DNA of 43,234 nucleotides, from NCBI GenBank assembly GCA_945890755.1, contig CAMDDA010000006.1, forward strand, positions 1-43,234. The letters are read 5' to 3'. Under the pieces are notes generated by a model that searched no databases, had not been told where the DNA came from, and worked only from the letters and a program-made list of their open reading frames with translations. Positions 35,033 to 42,730 of this stretch are shown in pieces. The position numbers were made by a program, and so were the translations under genes. Source of the DNA: Candidatus Kuenenia stuttgartensis. Lineage in GTDB: Bacteria > Planctomycetota > Planctomycetia > Pirellulales > UBA1268. Position 1 is the first letter of the stretch. Every line of letters begins with the position of its first letter.

Positions 35033-36967
35033 ATGTCACATCAATCAGCTTTGATCGCCACCGACATCGACGAATACCTCGCTCAGCACGAGCGGAAGGA
35101 GCTGCTCAGGTTCATCACCTGCGGCAGCGTCGACGACGGGAAGAGCACGCTGATCGGTCGGCTCTTCTACGAGTCGAAGATGATCTACGAGGATCAGCTG
35201 GCGGCGATCGCCAAGGATTCATCGCGGTATGGCACGACCGGCGGCGAGGTCGATCTGGCGCTCTTCACCGACGGCCTCGAGGATGAGCGGCAGCAGGGCA
35301 TCACGATCGACGTGGCCTACCGCTACTTCTCGACCGACAAGCGGAAGTTCATCATCGCCGACACCCCCGGCCACGAGCAGTACACGCGGAACATGGCCAC
35401 GGGGGCCTCGACGGCCGACCTGGCGATCATCCTCATCGATGCCCGCCACGGCGTGCTCCCGCAGACGAAGCGACACTCGTTCATCGTGTCGCTGCTCGGC
35501 ATCAGGCACATCGTCGTGGCCGTCAACAAGATGGACATCGTCGGCTACGACCAGGCGGTGTTCGAACGGATCCGGGCCGACTACACCGACTTCGCCTCGC
35601 GGCTCGAGCTGCCCGACGTCCACTTCATGCCGATCTCGGCGCTCAAGGGCGACAACGTCGTGGCCCACAGCCCGAACATGCCCTGGTACACCGGCTCGCC
35701 GCTGATGCCGCTGTTGGAGACGGTCTACATCGGCTCCGACCGCAACATGGAAGACTTCCGGTTCCCAGTGCAGTTCGTGCTCCGGCCCAACCTCGACTTC
35801 CGCGGCTTCGCCGGCACCGTCGCCAGCGGCATCATCCGCAAGGGCGACGAGGTGCTGTCGCTGCCCTCGCGGAAGAAGAGCCGCGTGAAGAGCATCGTGA
35901 CGTTCGACGGCGAGCTGGAGGAGGCCTTCGCCCCGCAGTCGGTCACGCTCACGCTCGAGGACGAGATCGATTCCAGCCGCGGCGACATGCTCGTGCGGCC
36001 CGGCAACGTGCCGAAGGTCGATCACAAGTTCGATGCGATGGTCGTGTGGATGGCCGAGGAGCCGCTTGTGCCCGGCAAGCAGTATCTCTTCAAGCAGACG
36101 AGCAAGGTGGTGCCCGGCGCGGTCGGCTCGCTTCGCTACCGCGTCGACATCAACACCCTCCATCGCCAGCCGGCGCCCACGCTCGCCCTCAACGAGATCG
36201 GCCGCTGCGGCATCACGCTCACGAGCCCCATCGCCTACGACGCCTATCGCCGCAACCGGGCCACGGGCGGCTTCATCATGATCGATCGGCTCACGAATGC
36301 GACGGTGGCCGCCGGCATGATCCTCGACCGCGAGCCGGAGGACGGCAGCAAGGCCCACTGGGACGACGAGCCCGCCGCGGAGCACATGCAGGCGGTCGCC
36401 AGCGGCGTGAGCGACGAGGAGCGGGCGGCCCGGTTCGGCCAGCAGCCGGCGACGGTGCTGTTCACCGGGCTCACGGGCTCCGGCAAGACGACGCTCGCCC
36501 GGGCCGTCGAGCGGCGGCTCTTCGACATGGGGCGGGCGGTGACCGTGCTCGACGGCCAGTCGCTGCGGCTCGGCATCAGCCGCGACCTCGGCTTCTCGGC
36601 CGAGGAGCGGAGCGAGAACCTCCGCCGCGGTGTCGAGGTGGCGCGGATCCTCAACGACGCCGGACTCGTCTGCCTGGCGGCGTTCGTCGCGCCCGACGAA
36701 TCGGTGCGGCAGAAGGCGGCCGAGCGGGTGGGCCGCGGTCGGTTCATCGTGGTGCATCTCTCGGCGCCGGTCGAGGCCTGCCGGAAGCGGGACACCGACG
36801 GCACCTATGCCCGGGCCGACGCGGGCGAGATCGCCAACTTCCCCGGCGTCTCGGCCGCGTATGACGCGCCGGCCGCGGCCGATCTCGTGCTGCCGACGCA
36901 CGAGTGGCCGATCGGCAAGTGTGTCGATGCCGTCGTCGCGTTGCTCGAGGCCCGCGGGATCGTGTGA
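35033..36967 (+). CDS. cysNC: Bifunctional sulfate adenylyltransferase subunit 1 / APS kinase (CysNC)
   Basis: The 644-residue fusion has CysN GTPase motifs (GSVDDGKST 31-39, DTPGHEQY about 110-117, NKMD 165-168) and EF-Tu-like domains to about 430. The APS kinase domain has its P-loop GLTGSGKTT at 479-487. The kinase part is divergent. [15 protein letters not shown] replaces the usual DGDNxRhGLnrDLGF, and [11 protein letters not shown] stands where FISPxRxDR is common, although the [21 protein letters not shown] segment is recognisable. It would make APS and then PAPS. No cysH or sulfite reductase gene is in the window. A family B repeat starts 2 bases past the stop. Confidence 0.93.
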   Translation: MSHQSALIATDIDEYLAQHERKELLRFITCGSVDDGKSTLIGRLFYESKMIYEDQLAAIAKDSSRYGTTGGEVDLALFTDGLEDERQQGITIDVAYRYFSTDKRKFIIADTPGHEQYTRNMATGASTADLAIILIDARHGVLPQTKRHSFIVSLLGIRHIVVAVNKMDIVGYDQAVFERIRADYTDFASRLELPDVHFMPISALKGDNVVAHSPNMPWYTGSPLMPLLETVYIGSDRNMEDFRFPVQFVLRPNLDFRGFAGTVASGIIRKGDEVLSLPSRKKSRVKSIVTFDGELEEAFAPQSVTLTLEDEIDSSRGDMLVRPGNVPKVDHKFDAMVVWMAEEPLVPGKQYLFKQTSKVVPGAVGSLRYRVDINTLHRQPAPTLALNEIGRCGITLTSPIAYDAYRRNRATGGFIMIDRLTNATVAAGMILDREPEDGSKAHWDDEPAAEHMQAVASGVSDEERAARFGQQPATVLFTGLTGSGKTTLARAVERRLFDMGRAVTVLDGQSLRLGISRDLGFSAEERSENLRRGVEVARILNDAGLVCLAAFVAPDESVRQKAAERVGRGRFIVVHLSAPVEACRKRDTDGTYARADAGEIANFPGVSAAYDAPAAADLVLPTHEWPIGKCVDAVVALLEARGIV

Positions 36968-36968
36968 G

Positions 36969-37049
36969 ATCCCCCTGCTTGCGCATGGGGGCTTCTATGG
37001 TGCGGTCATGGGTGCGATCGTGCGCATGGGGGCTTCTATGGTGCGGTCA
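36969..37049. repeat. Family B variant repeats after cysNC
   Basis: ATCCCCCTGCTTGCGCATGGGGGCTTCTATG (36969-36999) is a family B element with paired changes in the stem. A partial copy, GTGCGCATGGGGGCTTCTATGGTGCGGTCA, follows at 37020-37049, and a weaker third (GTGCGCACCGGCGCTTCTCTACGG) lies near 37060. They fill the convergent gap between cysNC and the GT4 gene. Confidence 0.8.
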
Positions 37050-37101
37050 GGGGTGCTGTCGTGCGCACCGGCGCTTCTCTACGGCGGGCTTTCGTTCTGC
37101 G

Positions 37102-38313
37102 TCAGGCGGCGCGGCGCTGGATGGCTGCGTCCACGGTCATGAGCCTATAGCCGCGGGCCGCGACCACCTCGCCATATACGGCGATGATCGACGAGAAGGT
37201 GTCGTCGACGCTGAGCTCCAGTGCACGGCGGCGGGCGGCACGCCCCAGCGAGGCTCGCAGCCAGCGGTCCGCGGCCAGCCGCCGCAGCGTCGTTGCGAGC
37301 GTGCCGACATCGCCGGCATCGTCGAGCACGATGGCGTTCACGTCATGCGTGAGCAGTTCGCCCGCACCGTTGGCCCGGGTGGTCACGACGGGCAGGCCGC
37401 CGGCGAGCGACTCGAGCGTGGCGAGGCTGCAGGCGTCGTAGAACGAGGGCTGCACGGCAATGTCGGCGGCGGCATAGTGGGCCGGCATGTCCGACACGCA
37501 GCCGACTTCGACGACCGCATTTTCGGCGGGCGACTGCCACGCGGCGTGGCCTCCGCAGAGGAGCAGTTTGAGGGGCACGCCTTCGTGTCGCAGGCCGAGC
37601 ACGGCGCGGATGAGCGTCGCCATCCCCTTGAGCCGTCGATTGTGCGCCACACCGATCACGACGACGTCGTCCGGGGTGAAGCCATACCGGCGGCGGAGGG
37701 CGGCGCCGGTGTCGCGGTGCCGGGCCGGATTGAATCGCTCCGCATCGACGCCGTTGGGCACGAGCCGGATACGGCCGGGAGAGACCCCGTGCAGCGTGGT
37801 CAGATCGGCCGCGCCGCGGTGCGACAGCGCGATGCACAGCGACTCTTCCGCGCCGAACTGCTCCGCGGCCCGGGCCGCGATCCGCCGGCGTCGGCCGGCA
37901 GACTGCACGAGCCGCCGCAGCGGCCGATACCAGGCCGGATGGGCCAGCTCGGCGGCCTGCTGGCAGGCCAGGGGCGAGCCGACGTGCGAGTGGAAGATGT
38001 CACAGCCGACTGCCACGCCCATGTCGTGGGTCACGTCGGGGGCGATCGCAGCGATGCACGCGTCTGCGGCGCGAGTGAACGCAGCCCAGTTGCGGGTCGG
38101 GGGCAGGGTGTGAAACGTGAGCGGTAGCAGCTGCTCGCGCAGCCCGCACATGCGGCCCAGCACATGCACGTCGCAGCCGCGGGCCGCCAGCCAGACGGCG
38201 AGATCGCGGCTGTATGTCTCCGCGCCCCCGCGGCCGTCGAAGCGATCGACGAGCAGGGCGATCCGCGGCGGCCGTGCGGCTCCTGTGGAGTCGCGGAGAG
38301 AGTAGCGCAGCAT
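37102..38313 (-). CDS. Glycosyltransferase family 4 protein
   Basis: The 403-residue protein is a GT-B fold transferase. The N-terminal RIALLVDRFDGRGGAETYSRDLAVWLAARG is the usual GT4 acceptor-side start. RIRLVPNGVDAERFNP and the C-terminal donor region (FYDACSLATLESLAGGLPVVTTRANGAGELL) follow. In the family the E of the last motif contacts the nucleotide sugar. The sugar and acceptor are unknown; surface polysaccharide or LPS core synthesis is likely from context. The start at 38313 (MLRYSLRD) removes 63 low-complexity residues of the ORF-track start. It is divergent from the second glycosyltransferase. Confidence 0.88.
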   Translation of the reverse strand: MLRYSLRDSTGAARPPRIALLVDRFDGRGGAETYSRDLAVWLAARGCDVHVLGRMCGLREQLLPLTFHTLPPTRNWAAFTRAADACIAAIAPDVTHDMGVAVGCDIFHSHVGSPLACQQAAELAHPAWYRPLRRLVQSAGRRRRIAARAAEQFGAEESLCIALSHRGAADLTTLHGVSPGRIRLVPNGVDAERFNPARHRDTGAALRRRYGFTPDDVVVIGVAHNRRLKGMATLIRAVLGLRHEGVPLKLLLCGGHAAWQSPAENAVVEVGCVSDMPAHYAAADIAVQPSFYDACSLATLESLAGGLPVVTTRANGAGELLTHDVNAIVLDDAGDVGTLATTLRRLAADRWLRASLGRAARRRALELSVDDTFSSIIAVYGEVVAARGYRLMTVDAAIQRRAA

Positions 38314-38540
38314 CGAGACAGTTTTCGGACCCGGTGCCGTGCGTGCTCCACTCGACCCGCCGCCGGCCGGAGAAATTCCTGAGCCGCGAACCCCCATCTT
38401 CCCCGGGCCGCGCACTCTTCCTCCGGCCTGGGGGCTCTGCGCGGCTGGCGGAAATATTTCGGCCGAGATTGCATCGCGGTGCCGTGCCCCGCCGATCCTC
38501 ATCCGGGAACGATCTCCCGGTGGCCCGAGGTGAGGAATCC

Positions 38541-39578
38541 GTGCGGCGACTGCTGGCCCTCACCGAAGACGCCGACTTCGTCTGCTACCGCTATCGGCTG
38601 GCCGCCTTCGCGCCCGCGCTGGCGGCGGCGGGCTGGAACCTGGAGCCGTGGCCGCGGCGCCGGGGCCTGTCCGACTTCACCGCCATGCTGCAGTCGATCC
38701 GGGCAGCCGATGCGGTCGTCGTGCAGCGGCGGCTGTTCAGCGCCGCGAAGGCCTGGCTCATCCGCCGCGCTGCCCGCGTGCTCATCTTCGACTTCGACGA
38801 TGCCATCTACTCTCGCGACAGCAACGCATCGCGTGCCGCGGCCGACCCGGTGCGGCTGGCGCGGTTTCGGCGGATGGTTCGCCTCGCCGATGGCTGCCTG
38901 GCGGGGTCCGAGCATCTCCGCCGCGCCGCCGATGCCTGTGGCGGCAGGGCCGCCGCGCAGCTGATGCCCACCTGTGTCGATCCACGCCGCTATCGGCTGG
39001 CCGCGCACGACCGTCCGGCCGGCCTGGCCGAGCTTGTCTGGATCGGCAGCCCGAGCACGGCAGCATCGCTCGCCGATGCCCGATCCTGCCTCCGGGCAGC
39101 AGCGGCGGCCGTGCCAGGGCTCCGGCTGCATGCGATCTGCGACGCTCAGGATCGCGACTGCGGCGTGCGAGCGCGGCATTCGGCCTGGTCGGCAGCGACG
39201 GAGGCCGACGACCTGGCCCATGCCGACATCGGGATCGCCTGGCTGCCCGACCATCCCTGGAGCGCCGGCAAGTGTGGGCTGAAGGTGTTGCAATACATGG
39301 CCGCCGGCCTGCCGGTGGTGGGCAACTCGATCGGCATCCATCGCCACCTGATCGACCACGGCACGACCGGTTTCCTTGCCGACACGCCGGCCGAGTGGCG
39401 GCGGGCGATCGCGACCCTTGCCGCCGAGCCTGAGCTGCGGCGCACGATGGGCCGCGCGGCACGGCTGCGGCTCGAGCGGCGCTGGAGCGTGCAGGAATGG
39501 GGGCCGCGGTTCGTCACGACCCTCGATCATGTGGCTGGCTGGCGTACGAGCGAGAGCCTCCGGGGCGCGGCTGCATGA
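38541..39578 (+). CDS. Glycosyltransferase (GT-B type)
   Basis: The 345-residue protein has a GT-B-like plan. It contains the N-terminal RYRLAAFAPALAAAGWNLEPWP, the LIFDFDDAIYSRDSN motif seen in several bacterial transferases, GSEHLRRAADACGG, and a C-terminal donor domain. That domain includes LVWIGSPSTAASL and GLKVLQYMAAGLPVVGNSIGIHRHLIDHGTTGFLA. It is likely cytoplasmic and acts in surface glycan synthesis. The start is GTG at 38541, with AGGTGAGG six bases upstream; the ORF-track start at 38214 covers the divergent promoter region. Its stop overlaps the next ATG (ATGA). Confidence 0.85.
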   Translation: MRRLLALTEDADFVCYRYRLAAFAPALAAAGWNLEPWPRRRGLSDFTAMLQSIRAADAVVVQRRLFSAAKAWLIRRAARVLIFDFDDAIYSRDSNASRAAADPVRLARFRRMVRLADGCLAGSEHLRRAADACGGRAAAQLMPTCVDPRRYRLAAHDRPAGLAELVWIGSPSTAASLADARSCLRAAAAAVPGLRLHAICDAQDRDCGVRARHSAWSAATEADDLAHADIGIAWLPDHPWSAGKCGLKVLQYMAAGLPVVGNSIGIHRHLIDHGTTGFLADTPAEWRRAIATLAAEPELRRTMGRAARLRLERRWSVQEWGPRFVTTLDHVAGWRTSESLRGAAA

Positions 39579-39964
39579 ACGTCGAACGCGCGGAGCCGGG
39601 TACGCCGCAGTGGGCCGAGCTCGCTGCGCCACACCTCGCCCGGTACCTCTTCGCAGCGGAACGAGTCGCGGGCCGCCGCGTCCTCGATCTGGGCTCGGGC
39701 GCCGGCTACGGTGCCGCGGTGCTGCGGTGCGCCGGGGCGGCCGCCGTGCTCGGCGTGGATGCCGACGCCACCGCCGTCGTGTGGGCCTGGCGGAAGTGGC
39801 CGTGTATGCGGCGCGACGACCGCGGCTGGGCGCGGCTCGCCGGCCTCGCGGCACCGAGCATCGGCGACTTTCCGATCGTGCCGGCGGTGGTGGCCGACGT
39901 CTATGGATCGCCGCGGTTCACCGTCGCCAGCTGCCGGCAGCCGATCGCCGCGGAGTCAGCCTGA
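39575..39964 (+). CDS. Short methyltransferase-like protein (possibly truncated)
   Basis: The 129-residue product has a class I SAM-binding start, RRVLDLGSGAGYGAAVLRCAGAAAVLGVDADATAVVWAWR (motif I and the acidic end of strand 2). After about residue 70 the sequence stops resembling a methyltransferase and ends PSIGDFPIVPAVVADVYGSPRFTVASCRQPIAAESA. Motifs for strands 4 and 5 are absent and no other frame continues them. It overlaps both neighbours (ATGA, TGATG), so it is probably translated. It may be a decayed enzyme kept for coupling, or a small SAM-binding protein with a new C-terminus. Confidence 0.6.
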   Translation: MNVERAEPGTPQWAELAAPHLARYLFAAERVAGRRVLDLGSGAGYGAAVLRCAGAAAVLGVDADATAVVWAWRKWPCMRRDDRGWARLAGLAAPSIGDFPIVPAVVADVYGSPRFTVASCRQPIAAESA

Positions 39965-40884
39965 TGGGCATGCTGACGCGCACGCCCCTGGGGCGGATGT
40001 GGGACGAGTGGCGGCACCGCGGGCACCAGGCGGGCGACGACGCCGAAGACTTCCTGCTCGTGACGTGGGACTCCTGCCGCTACGACGTCTACAGCGATGC
40101 CCACACGCCCGTGCTCGACCGCCATGGCCCGGCGCAGCGGGCCTGGGCGATGGCCACCTACACGCTGCCGGCGCATCAGGCGATGTTCAACGGCTTTTTG
40201 CCGCACGTGTTCGAGCCGCTGCCCTTCTACAACCGCTACGTGCAGCAGCTGTGGCGGATTTCCCACCGCAATCTCGCCGTGCGGCCGCTGGTGACGTTTC
40301 CGGAGGCCACGGTCAGCATCGTCGACGGCTTCCGCCGGCGCGGCTATGCCACGGTCGGCGTCGCGGCGATGGACTGGTTCGCGAAGCCGAGCCCGCTGCA
40401 GGACGGTTTCGAGTGGTTTCGCGTGACGGGCACGGCGGCCCGCGAGCAGGTGCGGCTCGTGTGCGAGCAGGTGGAGCGGCGGGCCCGCCGCCGGCCGTGC
40501 TTCGCCTTCATCAATTTCGGCGAGACGCACAGCCCGTTTCGGCACGCGGAGATGCCGCCCCTCGCGGCGGATCCCGTCGCCGAGCGGATGAGCCTCGGCC
40601 GGCTGTTCAACGCGGGAGGCGTGCCCGATGCGGCCGGCATGCTCGATCGTGGGCTTTGGGATCGGCAGCGGGAGTGTGCCGAATATCTCGATCGACGGAT
40701 GGCCGATCTCTTGGCCTGCTTCATCGCCCGTGGCCGCCCGACCACGGTGGTGGTGACGGCCGATCATGGCGAGTGCCTCGGCGAGCAGGGCCTCTTCGGC
40801 CATGCCTTCCATCACGAGAAGGTGATGGAGGTGCCGCTCCTCATCTTCCGGCTCAACGCGCCGCCGCACGCGCCGCCCGCGTAG
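39964..40884 (+). CDS. Sulfatase-like / alkaline phosphatase superfamily hydrolase
   Basis: The 306-residue protein has the metal-site start LLVTWDSCRYDVYSDAHTPVLDRHG, INFGETHSPF in the middle, and the C-terminal VVVTADHGECLGEQGLFGHAFHHEKVMEVPLLIF, with metal ligands typical of sulfatases and phospho-transferases. The usual sulfatase CxPxR or SxPxR nucleophile is absent; the corresponding place reads ATYTLPAHQAMFNG, so Thr may be the nucleophile, as in phosphoethanolamine transferases and related enzymes. No signal peptide is visible, so it may work in the cytoplasm. Its ATG overlaps the previous stop (TGATG), and its TAG stop is the start of a family A repeat. Confidence 0.82.
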   Translation: MGMLTRTPLGRMWDEWRHRGHQAGDDAEDFLLVTWDSCRYDVYSDAHTPVLDRHGPAQRAWAMATYTLPAHQAMFNGFLPHVFEPLPFYNRYVQQLWRISHRNLAVRPLVTFPEATVSIVDGFRRRGYATVGVAAMDWFAKPSPLQDGFEWFRVTGTAAREQVRLVCEQVERRARRRPCFAFINFGETHSPFRHAEMPPLAADPVAERMSLGRLFNAGGVPDAAGMLDRGLWDRQRECAEYLDRRMADLLACFIARGRPTTVVVTADHGECLGEQGLFGHAFHHEKVMEVPLLIFRLNAPPHAPPA

Positions 40885-40932
40885 GCCCGTTGCCCAGCAA
40901 CGGGAGCGGCCCGTCACGGAGTGACGGGCCTA
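40882..40932. repeat. Family A double-hairpin repeat, full copy
   Basis: TAGGCCCGTTGC-cca-GCAACGGGAGCGGCCCGTCAC-gga-GTGACGGGCCTAC. The first three bases are the stop codon of the sulfatase-like gene. The left loop is CCA here instead of TCC, and the junction between hairpins differs, so copies vary outside the stems. Confidence 0.9.
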
Positions 40933-40943
40933 CGGTGGGGCGT

Positions 40944-40972
40944 TTGCAGGTGTGTGCTTCTACGGGCATGAT
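40944..40972 (+). promoter_or_regulatory. Candidate promoter for the Cpn10-like gene
   Basis: TTGCAG (40944-40949), 17 bases, CATGAT (40967-40972). It has moderate consensus match and lies about 80 bases before the GTG start at 41053. No CIRCE-like or other heat-shock operator was seen nearby. Confidence 0.35.
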
Positions 40973-41040
40973 GCGGAGCCACGAGCCTCGTTCATTTCGG
41001 CGACGCTCGACGTGAAGCCGGCGGCACACGCACAATGATC

Positions 41041-41046
41041 GAGGAG
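41041..41046 (+). promoter_or_regulatory. Ribosome binding site of the Cpn10-like gene
   Basis: GAGGAG six bases before the GTG at 41053. It lies inside the ORF that begins at the ATG of 41035 and argues for the GTG as the real start. Confidence 0.65.
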
Positions 41047-41052
41047 ATATCA

Positions 41053-41409
41053 GTGGATGAATTCGTGGAACCGCTCGGGATGCGGGTGTTGATCCGCAAG
41101 GATGAGAGCCGGCACAAGACTCGCGGCGGCATCGTGCTGCCCGATCAGGCGGAGATTCCCACCATCACCGGCCGCGTGGTCGAGGTGAGCCTGCAGGTCG
41201 AGCGCGATGCCGACTTCCCGATCGCGAAGTACGACAAGGTGCTCTTTCACCCGAAGAACTCGATCCCCGTGGACTTCGAACAGAACAACCTGCTCTATGT
41301 CGTGCCGATCGAAGACGTCGTCGCCGTCTTCCGCCGCGATGATGAATCGCGGCCGCAGCGGCGGGGCAAGGCAGGCCAAGACGAGCAGGCATCCGGCGAC
41401 GCCGAGTAG
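41053..41409 (+). CDS. Orphan Cpn10 (GroES-like) co-chaperonin
   Basis: The 118-residue product has the Cpn10 fold motifs FVEPLGMRVLIRKDES, TRGGIVLPDQA (mobile-loop region), ITGRVVEVS, YDKVLFHPKNSIPVDF and LLYVVPIEDVVAVF. GroES caps the GroEL chamber. No groEL is adjacent, and a charged tail of about 25 residues (DDESRPQRRGKAGQDEQASGDAE) extends beyond a normal 95-residue Cpn10. It is thus likely a secondary co-chaperonin. The start is taken as GTG 41053 because GAGGAG lies at the right distance; ATG 41035 would add six residues. It converges on the FabH-like gene with a 5-base gap. Confidence 0.85.
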   Translation: MDEFVEPLGMRVLIRKDESRHKTRGGIVLPDQAEIPTITGRVVEVSLQVERDADFPIAKYDKVLFHPKNSIPVDFEQNNLLYVVPIEDVVAVFRRDDESRPQRRGKAGQDEQASGDAE

Positions 41410-41414
41410 CAGCG

Positions 41415-42530
41415 TCAGGCGGCGACGGTGGGCTGACGCTCGTGCAAGGGTGTGGCCCGGAGGAGGATGCAGCCCTGCAGCACCTCGGGACGGCCGGGGC
41501 TGCCGACCGCGGCGGTCGGGCAGGCGATGAGGCCGCCGAGCCGGTTCCACGTCTGCTTGAGGGCGTGGGGCACCGAGCATGCGCTCACGTTGCCCGTCCG
41601 GCGGGTGAGACCGTTGATCAGTTCACCCCGCACGCCGTATTCGTCGAGCTTCATGCCGGTAAACCGCACGATCCCCGTGCCAGCCTGGTGGGGCACCACG
41701 AAGTTCACATCGCCGCCTGCGAGGCCCGCGGCGGCGAGCGCCTTGGCGGTGGCCGCCGACATCGCCCGCGGCGCGAGCTCCGCGATCGCCATGCCGTCGA
41801 GCGAAAAGACGAGCCGCTCGGCTGCGTGGAGCGTGCCGCCGTTCGGAGTCGGGATGGCCACGTGCTGCTGCACATGGAAGTCGAAGGCAGGCCGCTCTGT
41901 CGCCTGCTTCTCGGCATTGGCGTGCAGGATCTCGAAGTGCACGGGATAGCGGCGGCTCGTCGCGGGAGCCACGAGCGTCGCCGAGGCCATGTCGCCGAAG
42001 AGGCCGGCAGTCTGGCCGCAGGCGAAGTCGGTGATCCGGCTGATGCGGGTGGCCACGACCACGAGCACGAATTCATCGCGGCGGAGATCGAGTCGCGGGA
42101 CCCAGCGGCGGGAGACGACCGAGAAGGCCCGGCTGTAGCCGCAGCAAAACCAGTTGAGGCCGACGGTACGGCACCGCTGCATGCCGAGCAGGCGGGCCAG
42201 TTCATCGGCCGCATGGCTGGGCCGTTCGCGGACCACGTCGTCGGCGGCGAGATGTCGGCGGGCGACTGAGGGCGGAATGAACGACGGCGACACGAACGCG
42301 ATGCCGCGGCAGTCGGCGAGATTACAGCCCGTCTCGCGCTGCAACTGCCGCACGGCCTGCATGCCCATCGCGAGTTCGTCGTCGAGCGAGATACCGCGGG
42401 CCTCGATGCCGGTGTGGTGGGCAAACTTGCGGGGCATCGTCTCGCCGAACCAGGCGTTCTCCAGTTCCCAAGCGGGCTGGTGAACGGCGATGGCGGAGAT
42501 GCCGAGCGACGAGTGACGGCGCGAGTCCAT
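41415..42530 (-). CDS. 3-oxoacyl-ACP synthase III (FabH)-like protein
   Basis: The 371-residue protein has the FabH/thiolase-fold layout. The catalytic Cys is in LNWFCCGYSRAF (C129 or C130), the His is in VPHQAGTGI (H281) and the Asn is in RTGNVSACSVPHAL (N314), giving the Cys-His-Asn triad. FabH-type enzymes start fatty-acid chains or condense acyl groups in polyketide and hydrocarbon pathways. Its specialised role is unknown; no other fatty-acid genes are adjacent. The start is the ATG at 42530 (MDSRRHSS). The longer ORF of the track runs into the shadow of the downstream ATPase gene. Confidence 0.85.
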   Translation of the reverse strand: MDSRRHSSLGISAIAVHQPAWELENAWFGETMPRKFAHHTGIEARGISLDDELAMGMQAVRQLQRETGCNLADCRGIAFVSPSFIPPSVARRHLAADDVVRERPSHAADELARLLGMQRCRTVGLNWFCCGYSRAFSVVSRRWVPRLDLRRDEFVLVVVATRISRITDFACGQTAGLFGDMASATLVAPATSRRYPVHFEILHANAEKQATERPAFDFHVQQHVAIPTPNGGTLHAAERLVFSLDGMAIAELAPRAMSAATAKALAAAGLAGGDVNFVVPHQAGTGIVRFTGMKLDEYGVRGELINGLTRRTGNVSACSVPHALKQTWNRLGGLIACPTAAVGSPGRPEVLQGCILLRATPLHERQPTVAA

Positions 42531-42730
42531 GGGATCGTTTCGCGTGAGGTGGATGGCGTGCAGAACCGCCGGCCGTGGCGACGGTGTCCATCCATGGGGG
42601 CGGGAATTGTTGCGATCGACCGCCCCCGAAGCCAGCCGAAAATCACCGCACAATCGCGGCCCAGGCTGGCACCCGGGGTCCCGCGGCAAGGGTAATTCCG
42701 CCCCGGACGCGATGCCATATTTCGGGCTTG

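Noticed and set aside
35219-36901. 560-residue minus-strand ORF
   Set aside because: Shadow of cysNC; no motifs, and cysNC is certain.
39797-39964. Frameshift that would restore a full methyltransferase
   Set aside because: Neither of the other two plus-strand frames continues class I methyltransferase motifs past residue 70.
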